A DNA stretch of 64,000 nt from assembly GCA_963924555.1 (NCBI GenBank), contig OZ004591.1, positions 2,232,001 through 2,296,000 of the forward strand. Reading direction: 5' to 3'. The notes below the pieces were generated by a model that had not been told where the DNA came from, ran no database searches, and saw nothing but the letters and a program-made list of their open reading frames with translations. This DNA comes from Crambe crambe. Taxonomy: Eukaryota > Porifera > Demospongiae > Poecilosclerida > Crambeidae. Each line of letters begins with the position of its first letter. Within the stretch, counting starts at the first letter, position 1. Positions 36,500 to 48,400 of the stretch are shown here, in pieces. Made by a program: the position numbers and the translations under genes.

Positions 36500-39200
36500 A
36501 CACTTCTCCACATTGTCTGACATTGTAGTAGGTAATATTTGTAGACTCATTGAGATTTCCCCACCAATATTCCCCATAATCCGAGCTACTATGAATACCA
36601 TGTGAAAGCATTGCACTTTTCCTTTTGATTAGTGCATGCCTTGAACCATTGTAGGACTCTTACTCTTATCTTGCCATTGTTAATTTTTTTTCCTTGGCTG
36701 TCATTTTTGTTACCTTATTATTTGTGGATACTAAGACTTAGTGGTTTGGTGGGTGCTTATATTTAGTTTTAGAAGATACAGCCACCAATTCTTCATAATA
36801 AGAGTTCTACTGATTTGTATGGCTGTCCTGATTGTGGTTTTTTGTTGTCGTTGGTGTTGCAATAATTCTCCATCTTCTTCGTAACTTTAATTGAATGACT
36901 TCATAATTACCTTCTTGTAAAATGTTAAATTTAGTACCCCCACCCCCCCCCCCCCCCCCCCCCCCCAAGACTGAATCTTCCCCCACCCCCTTATTGTCTA
37001 GAACTCATCCTTTGAAGCATTTCTGAATACAACCCCGAGGGAGATCCCCTCTACAGTATGTATACTTGTTAGTAAAACTCTCAAATCTGATAGAACTGCC
37101 AAATCTAATGCAGAATCACATCAATTCTCTATCAGTTATGTCCTGACATGTACATATGTGCATCTTGGTTCTTGTTTTAAATCACCTTCTTGTGAACCAG
37201 TTGCATATTCTCTCTACACTCTGTTTTGATACCAGCATTGTGGTTCACTGACAGTTATCACCTCAGTTCCATCATGCAATCTCTCTATGCCCCCTAGTGA
37301 AACCAGCATTAGACTAGTGCTGTACCACCCTCTTGTGAAACCAGTTCCAGCAATCGTAATCTTCTTTACTCCCCTCTTGTGAACCAATTTTCCTTGAAAA
37401 TGTTTTGATGATGGCAATAGATATGTCATTGTTTGTGTGCATAAGAGCTGGTCTTAGAGATGTTTGAGGAGACACTGTTTACTGTGACCACCCATGGGAC
37501 AGGAAGGTGATCTTGGCTGGTATAGGTGCTGTTAGGACATGCAGAATGGCCTTAATTGTGAGGTGGTCTCATTACAGGGTGGTCTAATTAGACTGTAAAA
37601 GTTCCCTGTTTTCATCTCGTAGTAGATTCATCTGAAACATGCCACTCAGATATTATCGTCTCATATGCACAAAGATAAAAGAGAAACAGAAAACACTACT
37701 AGTTTGGAACCCATGAAAACTCCATTACATTTTTGCCTCAGCACCGGAGTGCTGAGGCACAGTGCCGAAGGTGACTATTGTACATACGTCTTATTACCAT
37801 GCATGATGATGCACATGCTGCTTTGCACGTGCATTAGTTGCTTTGGCTACACAAGCTCTACTACAGTACTAAGGACAAACGAACAGATTCAGGCTCAGGC
37901 TCACAGTCACTATGCAGTAACTCTACATTGTGAAGAGAGTCTTGGCCATTGCTGCTTTCCTTAAAACTCAGTGAAGGAGTGACTTGCTTCTCACTAGCTG
38001 TCTCTATAAGCTCTATAATGTCCAAATGTTCTTCTGCCTCTAAGAAGATCTGTTACTGGACAGCTCAAGACTCGGCCATTATAATAATAATTTCTTTTGC
38101 GTGCTCTTTAGCAAGTAATCTGTGGGTGTGGCAAGTCCGTTACTAGACTTTGCATGTGTTGTACCCCATACATTTCATAGCACAAAAAAAAAAAAAAATA
38201 ATAATAATAATGAAAGGCAATTACTTACCAATGAAAAAATATTTTCATGTAATTGATGTCCTTCTCATGACCACCATTGTATTTTCATGCTATTTTCATG
38301 AGAAAAAATTTCACATGGTTTCACTGCATAAGTCCGTTTCATGTCTTTTTACATATGGTATTTTTATCACTTACCAGCTAATCTCACTTCCAAATAGAGC
38401 ACAAGCTTCACAATAAGCTCAATCTTCAGCTGGTGGACAAACAAGCCAGTCAATGTGTAAGAATACTTTTTCCATACTCAGTATGGATATGTAGACATGT
38501 GGTTGATACATGTGGTTATAACTGACTCTTATCAACTCTAAGTCCAGCCATGGTATACTTCAGCTCTATTAATTTTAGTATTTAGATTGGAAGTCTTAGT
38601 GAGGATTAGAACTCTCTTGAAATATCTGACCATGGCCTTTACATTTTTGAGTGGAATAAAGAATATTTCAATAGAATATCCAGTACAATGTAAACTGTGA
38701 AGGAGTCAATAGCATTAGGGCTAATATACTAATATTTGATGTCAAATTTGACACTTGACCTTTTGACCCGTTTAATAGTCTATGGTAGACTGTTATAATC
38801 CTCACTGTATCTGCTGTGAGTATTCTTGTGAAACCATTCTATATTTTCCTAAGTACCCCTCTTGGGTTCCTCTTAGGTTGTACTGGAAGTCAATCTCTCT
38901 CTAACTGACCACCTGACCCTAGTATCAGTTGATTGGGAAACACTGGTATCACCCTCTTGTGAAACCAACAGTGTGGGTTCTGTTGTATCACCCTCAACAG
39001 TGTGTTGTATCACTCTATTATCCATTCTCTGTCTTCTTGGGTATACCTCTATCCTTTATGCAGTAGTTATGTTATGTGTATACCTTTATGCAGTACCAGT
39101 GTTATCAAGTGCATTGAAGTCAACCTCTGGACAACTAGCAAGTTCTATATACAGAATCTCCATGTACGTAAGTATGTAGGTCCTAAACCATCTTCATTGT
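36500..39200. other. Spacer without a supported gene
   Basis: It contains a poly-C run (about 36,939-36,966), more CTCTTGTGAAACCAG copies (37,190-37,390; 38,820-38,970), a perfect small hairpin GCCTCAGCACCGGAGTGCTG... near 37,735-37,760, and an A-rich (A)n(TAA)n tract at about 38,187-38,210. On the minus strand, 37861-38049 is open for 63 codons, begins after a CAG and reads FLEAEEHLDIIELIETASEK. It has gene-like composition but no recognised family. Confidence 0.4.
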
Positions 39201-39201
39201 G

Positions 39202-39663
39202 TACCGTACAGCGGGAAACTTTCGAGGGAGAATACTTTCGCGAATTTCGTTGCTTTGTTGCAATCAGCGAAAGTTTTTTCCGTGAAATACAATATATTTG
39301 GTCAAGCGCAAGCGCTCCATGCATGTGCCATGCTCGATTGGTGTATGCAGCTGTTCGTTCTTTGTTGCCATGTCTCTGCTCAAGTACTTCCAGAAAAATC
39401 CAATTCTTCCAAAGCCTGATGGACCACTGTCATCAGTAGCTCCTTCTTCTAGTATGGCAGCCACTAACAAGGAGGTGAAACAGGTATTAGACTACCCTGA
39501 CTGAGAACGGGAAGAACAACACCAAGTCCAATATCAAAGCCCAGCGTGGAACGTACATAAGGCTGTGATCGATTGATCGATCGTGAAAGATTTCTCCGCG
39601 AATATTTCTATCCATGCTATTCGCAAAAGTATTCTCCCTCAAAAGTTTCCCGCTATACAGTAT
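39202..39663. mobile_element. ~460-bp inverted-repeat element carrying a captured coding fragment
   Basis: The left end (TACCGTACAGCGGGAAACTT) and the complement of the right end (TACTGTATAGCGGGAAACTT) pair over about 42 bases. TA at both termini fits a Tc1/mariner-type target. Inside, 39,370-39,500 reads SLLKYFQKNPILPKPDGPLS and ANKEVKQ-like text, then frame-shifts to KAQRGTY. This resembles the N-terminal part of a DNA-binding or transposase-like family common in marine invertebrate genomes, so a host or TE gene piece was captured and has decayed. Confidence 0.65.
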
Positions 39664-39708
39664 ATCAAAGAATGAAGCTTTAGAAGGAGTTCTCTCCTCT
39701 CTGTAAAG

Positions 39709-39845
39709 GTTGATCGTGATTCACTGTCTGAGAAGCCGAGAAACTATGTAGGCACATTCAGGAAGGATTTTATGAGGTAAAAGTTTAAGTTGAGTATTTG
39801 CAGCATTACATTGAATATCATCCAACTTTCAGGTATGATGAATGA
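39709..39845 (+). CDS. Possible last two exons of an unidentified gene
   Basis: Exon 39709-39776 (after TGTAAAG, before GTAAAAG) reads VDRDSLSEKPRNYVGTFRKD then FM. It splices in phase 2 to 39833-39845, giving RYDE and a stop. The text looks coding, but I do not recognise the protein, and its upstream exons are not visible past the transposon at 39,202-39,663. It may be the tail of a gene broken by rearrangement. Confidence 0.35.
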
Positions 39846-41157
39846 AGATGTAACCTCAACAATATACTTTCACCAAGAAGCCAACAAGAATGACAGTGAC
39901 TATTAAAATTTTGTATTAATCCACACAATAATATTATTGTGCAGAATTAAAGCAAACATTATATCACCAGTGAAATGAGTCAAGATTGATAACTACATCT
40001 ACATTAATTTTGGTTTCTTGTCAGTCAGTGACTTCCCTGGCACAACATATCAGCTTGTAATAGGATGAGTTCACTCCACAATTATAACCTGTGGTGGATA
40101 GAGATGTAAAAGGAGAGGGAAGAAAAGATGATCTTGTTTTCCTATGGTAGGTAAAGTGTAACCACTATAAAAAAAACCATTATACACCAAGTATCCAATA
40201 TTACACTCACATAGTGAGAATGTATTTCATGGTAGGTAAAGGGTTCTCACTATAACACACACACAAAGGGCCAACTACACACAATAGCTAGTGAACAAGT
40301 GATCACTTCACAACAGAATCATGTAAGGGAGGGGCGAGTATTGGTGTTCCATTATTCGACTTGTGCCCTATTCGATCCACTTCCAAAACGTACATCTGTT
40401 TGTAGGCTGGGACTAACTGCAAGGGATTTGGTGCTGGTTTGGGGAAGCAGTGGACCACTAGAAGTAACAGTCCATTCATGTTTGGATGAACTATAATGAG
40501 ACACACTAGGATGGATAACTCTCTCATGATGAACCTCATGAAACACTAGGACAACTCACCAAGACAATACACTAAACAGTCCTGAAAGATCTGTTTGCTG
40601 AGGTAGACATTGACATCTTGAGGTATAGCTACACAGTTCACATACAAAGAGAAACACGAAAGTGATCAATCTGGTAAAGGGTCATTACTCTCAAAAACAA
40701 TATGCATGAACTTCCAACATTAGTAGTGGATAACACCCAGTACCCTTCCATGATACTCACTATAACATACACATAGTAGTAGCACACTGGATGGTACTAT
40801 AATGGTGTATCTCATGATAGGTAAAGGGTTATCACTATAACATACACACAAGAGGGGACTCGTTACTATCATGGACCTTAAATTTTATGTGACCATATTA
40901 AAGTGGTCCTTTATAGAGGGCCTGGTATGTGATCTCATGGGAGCATAGAATTGACCCAGAATCAACCCATGAGCATGAAACGTGGGCAGTATGTAAAATT
41001 ATCACAACACTTAGTGAGGATGTAATATTCCGCAACAACTCATACATCACAAAGGATGTCCACTTGAGGTCAATAGGAATATTGATGTGAATAGTTAGTC
41101 ATGTGACCATGTACTGTTTATTGGAGCTTTTGGAGGTTAATTATTTATCTCACTCAC

Positions 41158-41232
41158 ATCAGTTCATCCAGTGTAGGATCATATGCACTTCTTCTCCTGT
41201 TCCTGCCGAGTATGCAAAGGTACACTGGGCAT
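41158..41232 (-). pseudogene. Duplicated partial ITPA exon
   Basis: Downstream of the ITPA terminal exon lies a second copy of part of its penultimate exon. It reads TFAYSAGTGEEVHMIL on the minus strand, ends at the same GTGAGTG donor, and has lost two bases near its end relative to the copy at 41,708-41,820, which shifts the frame. It lacks the upstream half. Confidence 0.6.
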
Positions 41233-41272
41233 GTTGTATGTTAACAATGCAAGAAGTCTGGATACACAATTC

Positions 41273-42647
41273 CTACAATTCTCCCTTTAGTTTCTTAGTG
41301 TCTGGTGGTTTGTGTTCAGTGTTCTCCTTCAAGTACTCACTGAGAGCGTTCACTGCCTTGAAACGATGGGATATTGTGTTCTTGACTTCAGAGTCCAATT
41401 CTGCATAGGTCTTATCAAACCCCTTGGGTTGGAATATGGGGTCCCAGCCAAAGTCAGGAGGTCCCCGAGCTTGAACTATTTGTCCCTGTATCACAAAAAC
41501 AAACAAAACAAGCAAATAAAAGATAAAACAAAAATCAAACAATCACTTCCATTTTGACATGAATGTGTTCTTTTGGGGTCATAGGCATGTTATACTTAGC
41601 AACAGAGTCTCGATACTAGTGGAGACTAGAATGTTCGTGACAAATGGAGTAGATAGTGTAAGGGGATATCCTTATAAGGACACCATTAGCGAATCTCCAG
41701 CACTCACATCAGTTCTTCCAGTAAATAAGATCACTTCTCATCCAATTCATGCGGAGTATGCAAAGGTACACTGGGCATATGCAGACTTGTCTGGGTAGGC
41801 TGCTAACAGGTTATTCAGACCTACCAATTAACAATACAAAAATATTTGGTAAAGGGTTAACAATGTCGAGTTTTTAAGTCACTCTTTGAGTACTCACCTT
41901 GATGACCAGTTAAAAAAAAAAATTAAAAAAAGATTCTGAATGATAATGATACAGATAATCATTACGAAAAGATGACCTGGAATAGGACATGATGCTCTAC
42001 AAAGGGCAACCCAAATGTTCACTTCCAATAGTGCTAACACATTTTTAGAGGACAACTTCTTTAAAATGGCTGTCCCCAGTGAGTGTGTCTTTATTCAGAG
42101 GATCCCACTGTATACAAATGTGGGAGGTTCCACTGTAATCCTTGCATAGAGTTACGTCATAGAGTTAGAGGTACGTGGCCCCATTTCAGTGGTCCCAGTA
42201 CATACAATACATACATATACACATGTATGGACCAGGGAGACCATTCAGAGCATTGAAACACAAACAGGTGTCTTCTGTGATGACAGGACCCTCTATCTGC
42301 CATTGTAACACAATAATCAAAATCAATATGCAAATGACATGATGGAATGATTACCGAGCAGCTATTTTGCACTTTTCTTTGGCAATGTCCTCTGGCTCAC
42401 CTTGGAGCTCAGGTACTGCAATCAAGTTGAGCTCAATGAACATAGCACAAGCATTAATAGCTACTTACAGTCCACATCTTTACTGATGAGTTGCCAAGGG
42501 AACTTCTCACCTAGAATGGCTTTGACCTACAGAAGGATAGTTGCATGACTTCAAATATTACACACCATATTTACTCACTTCTTCAAGCTTTTTAGGGTTA
42601 CCTGTGACAAATGTCAACCTCTTTGCTACACTCACGATTTTTGACAT
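41273..42647 (-). pseudogene. ITPA: Inosine triphosphate pyrophosphatase (ITPA), disabled
   Basis: Minus-strand exons: 42579-42647 (start ATG; RLTFVTGNPKKLEE), 42469-42526 (VKAILGEKFPWQL), 42355-42415 (PELQGEPEDIAKEKCK), 42225-42296 ([17 protein letters not shown]), 41708-41820 (LLAAYPDKSAYAQCTFAYS), 41273-41485 ([28 protein letters not shown], stop). ITPA hydrolyses ITP, dITP and XTP to clean the nucleotide pool in the cytosol. TGN...K at the N-terminus and the SHR motif are the family's substrate-binding signatures. Disablements: the 3-4 splice gives a stop, exon 4 lacks two bases after ALNG, the KWFL-type exon is missing, and exon 5 has two in-frame TGA codons. Sequencing error could explain one of these but hardly all. 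Confidence 0.8.
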
Positions 42648-42709
42648 GAGTAACCCCTTTACCAATGCAGATCAAGGAATATGGAAAAGGTCGTCTAGCT
42701 AGCCAGTAC

Positions 42710-43260
42710 TTGCGCGCGCGCATGCAGCATGCAGCGCGCGCGCAGAGCATGTAATTGTGATGTGGTTTTAATTATAGCGAGCTTTACCTAAGAGTTGGCC
42801 ATGAGTACCCTCAGGGGGAGGTCACTCCCATTCAATCTGTACATACGTTCGCGACCGGGGTCAAGGTTTTTGACCACCCAAAAATCTATGTTGACCTCTT
42901 GACCGTGCACAGAAATGTTCCTTGACCTGTTGACTTTTTTTTTTTTAATTTATCAAAGTCAAAATGAAATGTTTGAAGGGGGAAGCAAAGGATACATGTA
43001 AGAGTGAAATAGTCAGTTATTCAGCAAAGGGTCCCTCTTCTGTATGAGGGGACAGTTGTGATTCTCGGTCGAACTGTACCTGTTGACTACCTTTTCTTGA
43101 CCGGTACCTTACGTATTACGCATGCGCAGTTATTGGGAATAAGATTTTATTCGGGATTTCCGGAAACTGCAAGCATGCATAAGAAAGGGGCCAGTTTTGT
43201 AGCCATTTTGTAGAATGGTCTTCTCCTCTTATCATGGGAGGTTCCTGAGGGTGAGGTGTA
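42710..43260. other. Alternating CG tract and TTGACC-rich spacer
   Basis: Bases 42,712-42,745 form a near-palindrome of alternating purine-pyrimidine (GCGCGCGCGCATGC ... GCGCGCGCGC), a Z-DNA or cruciform candidate and the most GC-rich spot of the window. From 42,840 to 43,110 the words TTGACC and GGTCAA recur at least seven times, some as closely spaced direct repeats. A GAGTACCCTCAGG / CCTGAGGGTGAGG pair at about 42,803 and 43,243 may be the ends of an element. No gene is seen. Confidence 0.35.
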
Positions 43261-43391
43261 GCTAGCTAATCACCAAATTCAATTTGCTCTTGCAATTATT
43301 TAACAGACCATCATTCAAGTGAGTAGCATCATAATTCAACAGGATATGAATCTTTTGTAAGACTACCAAGATGTAGCTAGCTACACAATAC

Positions 43392-43589
43392 CAAGGGCGT
43401 ATCGAGCCGCGAAGCGGCGAGAGGGCATGCAACTAGCAAAATGTAAATTGTTACTATATTTATGCAGTATCTGGACATATGTGGTCATGTGCTAAGCTAT
43501 TTATAGTAATATTTTACATTACGCCGTCTATATACAGAGCATTGGAAGTTGCATGCCCTTTCGTCGCTTCGCGACTCGATAAGCCCTTG
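43392..43589. mobile_element. 198-bp MITE with long inverted repeats
   Basis: CAAGGGCGTATCGAGCCGCG at the left and the complement of the right end (CAAGGGCTTATCGAGTCGCG) pair over about 42 bases. ACAATAC flanks both sides (43385-43391 and 43590-43596), a 7-base target duplication. The interior is AT-rich and non-coding. Confidence 0.8.
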
Positions 43590-45356
43590 ACAATACATAT
43601 AGCAGCATATCCACCCACGTATGTGTAAGTGCAAACATGGACCTGCAAATAGGTCCCCACACTATTATAACAATTATGCAGTGAGACCTGTAGGGGTGGT
43701 TATGCCATGGTGGTATTGAGACTGGTGGTAAGGGTGGTAATATAATGGCACATTGGGACTGGCAGACTTTCTAGCACATTGAAAGGTGTCCCTTGGAAGT
43801 TCTTTGTCTTGTATCCGGATCCATAATCACACTAGCCATGAAATGGAATGTCTTGGAAACTACATAGTTCTCCATGATCTGTGTCTTGGTCTGTGGGACT
43901 GCTTGAGACTGCAAGAATATCTTCACCACACTACGCACCTGAATAGCACCTGACACCTGCAATGTACTGATGACACCTGCAATGTACAATATTTGCTTGA
44001 TGACACATTAAGAATAGCATATGCATGCTAGATTCACCCTTTGTTTTATTTTAATTAAATGATTGATTTTTGACCAGTTGTGGTTGGGATGTCCAGGTGA
44101 TAGTGACACATCAATAAAGATTAGCAGATTATTCTAGTAAAGACACTACAGTTAATAGTCTCTCCTTTGATGACATTCTGTTTCAGAGGTAAAAAATAGC
44201 CAGTAATTAACAGTCCAGCTATTGAGCACATTCTTATTACTTCAGCTTTCCAGGATGTCTTCCCATTATGCTCATGATTATGAATGCACAATATCAAACT
44301 AGTCTGTGTGCTGGTTGAAGCGTTATGCTTCAAAATTATGAAGTCATAATACTACTGTGCTGGTTATTGAGCACTATATCTCCCCATACACAAAACATAA
44401 AATACCACATAACATAAATCATTGTCATGTGTCACAGTAAACAACACCAAATAAGGGCATATGGCATGTAGACACAAGTGTATTCATATACTACATAAGA
44501 GGTTTGTGGTATTGTGTGCTGTAAAGTGCAGGACACACACACAACAATAGAGGAGATATAACAAGACTTCAATATATATTTGAATGGCATAAATATATTT
44601 CAAACTAATTAGGTTGCCCAATTCTGTGAGTTGTTCCTGCTCTGCATATTATGTCCATGTGTGAAGAGGTTAAACTTCTCACACATGCAAACTATTAGAG
44701 AATGGCAGCCACCACATATCTAGTAGCTCTGAAAAGCCAGCAAATAACAATGGACAGGCAGTTTGTCAGGATTAATCTGTTAGGACTTTAGAGCTGATGT
44801 CTAAAATTTGACAGATTAATGGACACCTCAACCATCCCTTGGACCCTAAATTTCATTGAGTTGACCATGTACATCTATCATAAATTTATGGCCCCTCCCC
44901 CAAACAAGGCAAGTCATCTTCCTACACCACTATAAGAGTGTCACTGTGTACTCTACCTCAGAGCAAGCATTATGTAGAAGTAGAGATGATATACAACAAG
45001 AGCGAGACAAGGTCCCTGATTGAGATCCAGTTGTACAAATGGTGTGTGGTAAATGCTGCACAGCAGACATGTTTTTTTCAGTCACCACTTGAATATTCTT
45101 GCAGCATGCTTAGCTCAGCTTTACAGGATTTTCTTTACTCTATTGGTTGACTGCCACCTCATCAACACTGCAACAGGTAGGACTCTACCTCAAAACAATA
45201 CAGTAACCACTATTAACTAGGAACACAATTCAACAGCTGATTACATGAAGTCTACTGGAATCTTAGGTCTAGCAAGACTTTCACTACATTATTTTTTGAG
45301 TTTAAACGCACATTTCATTAGTCTTCCTTGCTGTTCCATTTAGAACGCAGGGGATG

Positions 45357-45386
45357 GGTGTGGCTCGTTTTTGCGGTGAGGCGTGG
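45357..45386 (+). promoter_or_regulatory. Altered GC boxes upstream of the copy B start codon
   Basis: GGGTGTGGC (from 45,357) and AGGCGTGGC (ending near 45,386) occupy the positions of the two GGGCGTGGC boxes of copy A, each with one substitution. They end about 27 bases before the ATG at 45,413. If Sp/KLF factors use these sites, promoter strength may differ between copies (inference). Confidence 0.3.
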
Positions 45387-45412
45387 CTTGTTTTATTTAC
45401 CTTTCTACAAGT

Positions 45413-48400
45413 ATGGCATCTCCTCTCTATGAGCCTCCCCCTCGCTGGGGTCACTCTTCCTCCATCGTAGAAGGAAACCTCTTAATGTATGGAGGAAGAA
45501 CTAAAGATTTCTACAACCAAGTAGAGAACACCATCAACTTGTTTAATCCCTACGAGGAAAAATGGACCATACATATGTCTACAGGTCGTCCGATTAGAAT
45601 ATATGATGCTGCAAGTGCAGTACTAGGCAAAAATTTCTATCATTTCGGAGGAAATAGTGGTTCAAGGTATATAGGATATTTGTATCAATTGGATTCGACT
45701 TGGAACATCACAACAATGGACGACTTGGAACATCACAATAATGCTCCAATGAGAAAGCATGGCTCCAAGATGATAAGCCACAAAGAAAATCTAATCTGCT
45801 TTGGAGGTCGCGGAATCCCCTCCGCACCGCACCAACTTCAATCTCAATTCATCTTGGAGAACTACTATGATGATGGAAGTGGGTGGACAAATGAGTTACA
45901 CAGCTTTAACCTCAAAGAAGGTGAGGTAGAATATTAGGGGTGGTTAATGAGGTGTGTACACACCACTCTACTTCCTTCACTCTAAATTGACCCTATAAAT
46001 GTGGGAGTGGTTAGCTATGTTGTACTGTGCAAAGCACAAAATAGCAGTCTGTCATTATTTTATGGCAATTCAATGATGGTCAAGTTGACTGGACAGAAGC
46101 AACTATGTGCATATAAGTGACCTAGTAAACTGATATCATAAAAATATTCTGTGAATGACCATAATGTGGATGTTATTTCAGCTTTGACATGTGTAGCACA
46201 CAGTTCCTCCTATATTATACCATCCTCACCATCTTTGCTGAAACTGGATCTATAGGCTGCCTTTCTTGCAGGTTTATTTGTGTTGCAAGTCAGAAGTAAA
46301 TTAGAGCTCAATTTGGTATTTTAGTGCTAACCACTTCCCTCACAAAGCAGTAGATGTGACAATAGTGATTTAACTAGCTACTGGTAACTGGCTAGGTAGT
46401 AGCTCTATTAATACTGAAGCTAGCTGTCATAGATAAGATGATGAAGGCACTGGCAGAGACTGACTGAAGCTTTTTAGTGGGTGGATTGCATCCTCTCCAA
46501 TAAATTAAAAAATGGGAGTGACTTTATTTGGACCTAGTACCTATCTCAGAGGTCAACTATTATTAATTTTACACCACCATTTTTTCTTAACTCATTCAGG
46601 GAAGGTGGTTAATGTCCATGTCATCAATTGTCCAGTTTCATATATAAATGTATTGTTGTGTGCATGTGCATGACCTATAATAATTATTGGACATCATCAC
46701 GTGCTTCAGTCCACCATTCTACAAATCAAAATTTATATTAGCTAGCTCATTCTGGAGTGTCAGAGTACAGAGGTCATCCACTCATGGAGATCCACTTGAA
46801 CTGTTCAAGGTGAAATCAATTATCGGTAACATACAATTTGTCTATTTGGAGGCATCCAGTCTTCAGAGGTCAAAGTAATCATTAAATTCACACTTTCAAA
46901 TATTTGGATCTAATACTAGTAAGGTATAATGGAAACTACTTTTGAAATGTACAGTAGCAATAGCTGAGTACTAATTTATTCAACTCACTTATAATTGGGT
47001 TGATGGATGGTAAGTGAGGTAATATCTATTCATCTCTTTACTCTCACCTTTTATCCTTCTACATTTTAGAATAAGAGCATAATTATTAATAGAGCAGGTA
47101 ATATAAAATGATGTAGTTATTATTGCCATTTAATTCCAGTACAAATTGTGGCAGATAATCAAGGACTAGCTACTTAGACCTACTTATGTGTAACACCCAA
47201 CAAAGTTGTTCCTATCCTTATGCTTGAGATTAAGCAATGATGTTCCAGGCTCTGGGAAATGATGTCTGTGCTTTCTGTTGAAACACAACTATAAAAGGTT
47301 TATGGTCCTACTGGACCTCATCTCTTATAAATGTCATTCCTGAAAGATTTGACTCTTAACTAACCTCTGAGGATGTCAATAATATTTACTTCCAGATTTG
47401 TTTGTGACTCAGTGTTAAGTGCGACAACTATACAGTATTTGTGTGGGTGTCTATGGTATCAAAATGGACCCCTTTCCCATAAAAACTATAATTACTATTA
47501 ATCAAAACACAGACATAATAAAGATTCATAGAGTCCACTGAAGATGACTAGGGGCATGGAAATTATGCCAGCATAGTTTTGGGCATAATGGGTTGAACTT
47601 TAATGCCAGCACAATGCTGGCATAATATGGGATTTTTACTTCCAGGGGTTGGCAGATATGGAGGTATCGATGTCGACTCTTGAGTTCCTTTGTATAAACT
47701 GCTGAATTAGATAGTAACAAAAACAACAACAACAACAACAAAAAACTGTCTTCTGCTGTTTTTGATGATTAAAAGAGGCTACAATTATGGCTAGTGGCGG
47801 AGTTAGAAGTACCTATCCTAATTCACATCTTAAAATTTAGCACAGCCAGGGCCGGATCCAGGATTTTTAGATAGCTAGGTGGACTACACACTAGGCCATG
47901 GGGAAGGCTGCAAGAAAGAGCAAGTTATTTGGAGGATCCATTTTGGCTTGCAGGCTGCCACTTTTTGAGCATTTAGCATTTTTGCTTCATAATGCACAAA
48001 TTGGATCCAAGAAGTCCAAAATTTTCCCCAAATCTCCCTAGCACATATTTGTGTGCATTATATGACAGCATGAGTATAGGCAAAGGTGTGAACCATCTCG
48101 AAAATTGCTAGCTAGCTATTACACTCAAACTCTGAAGTGACACATACGAGGTCACTGAAGGAAATCACAGTTAGCAGGGGTGGCTGAGGACCCCAAAAAG
48201 TGGGGGGGGGGGGGGGGGGGGGTGCATCGATGACTACTCCCGATGAGCTGTAATGATATTCATAAAGGTTTTGATTCTATACATGTTGTGGCCAAACAAC
48301 AATGCAGTCACTAATGTGCAACATCATTTGTGACTTGAAATAATCCAGTCACTAATATGCAGTAACTAGACAGTAGATAATGGATCAAAAAAGTGGGGGG

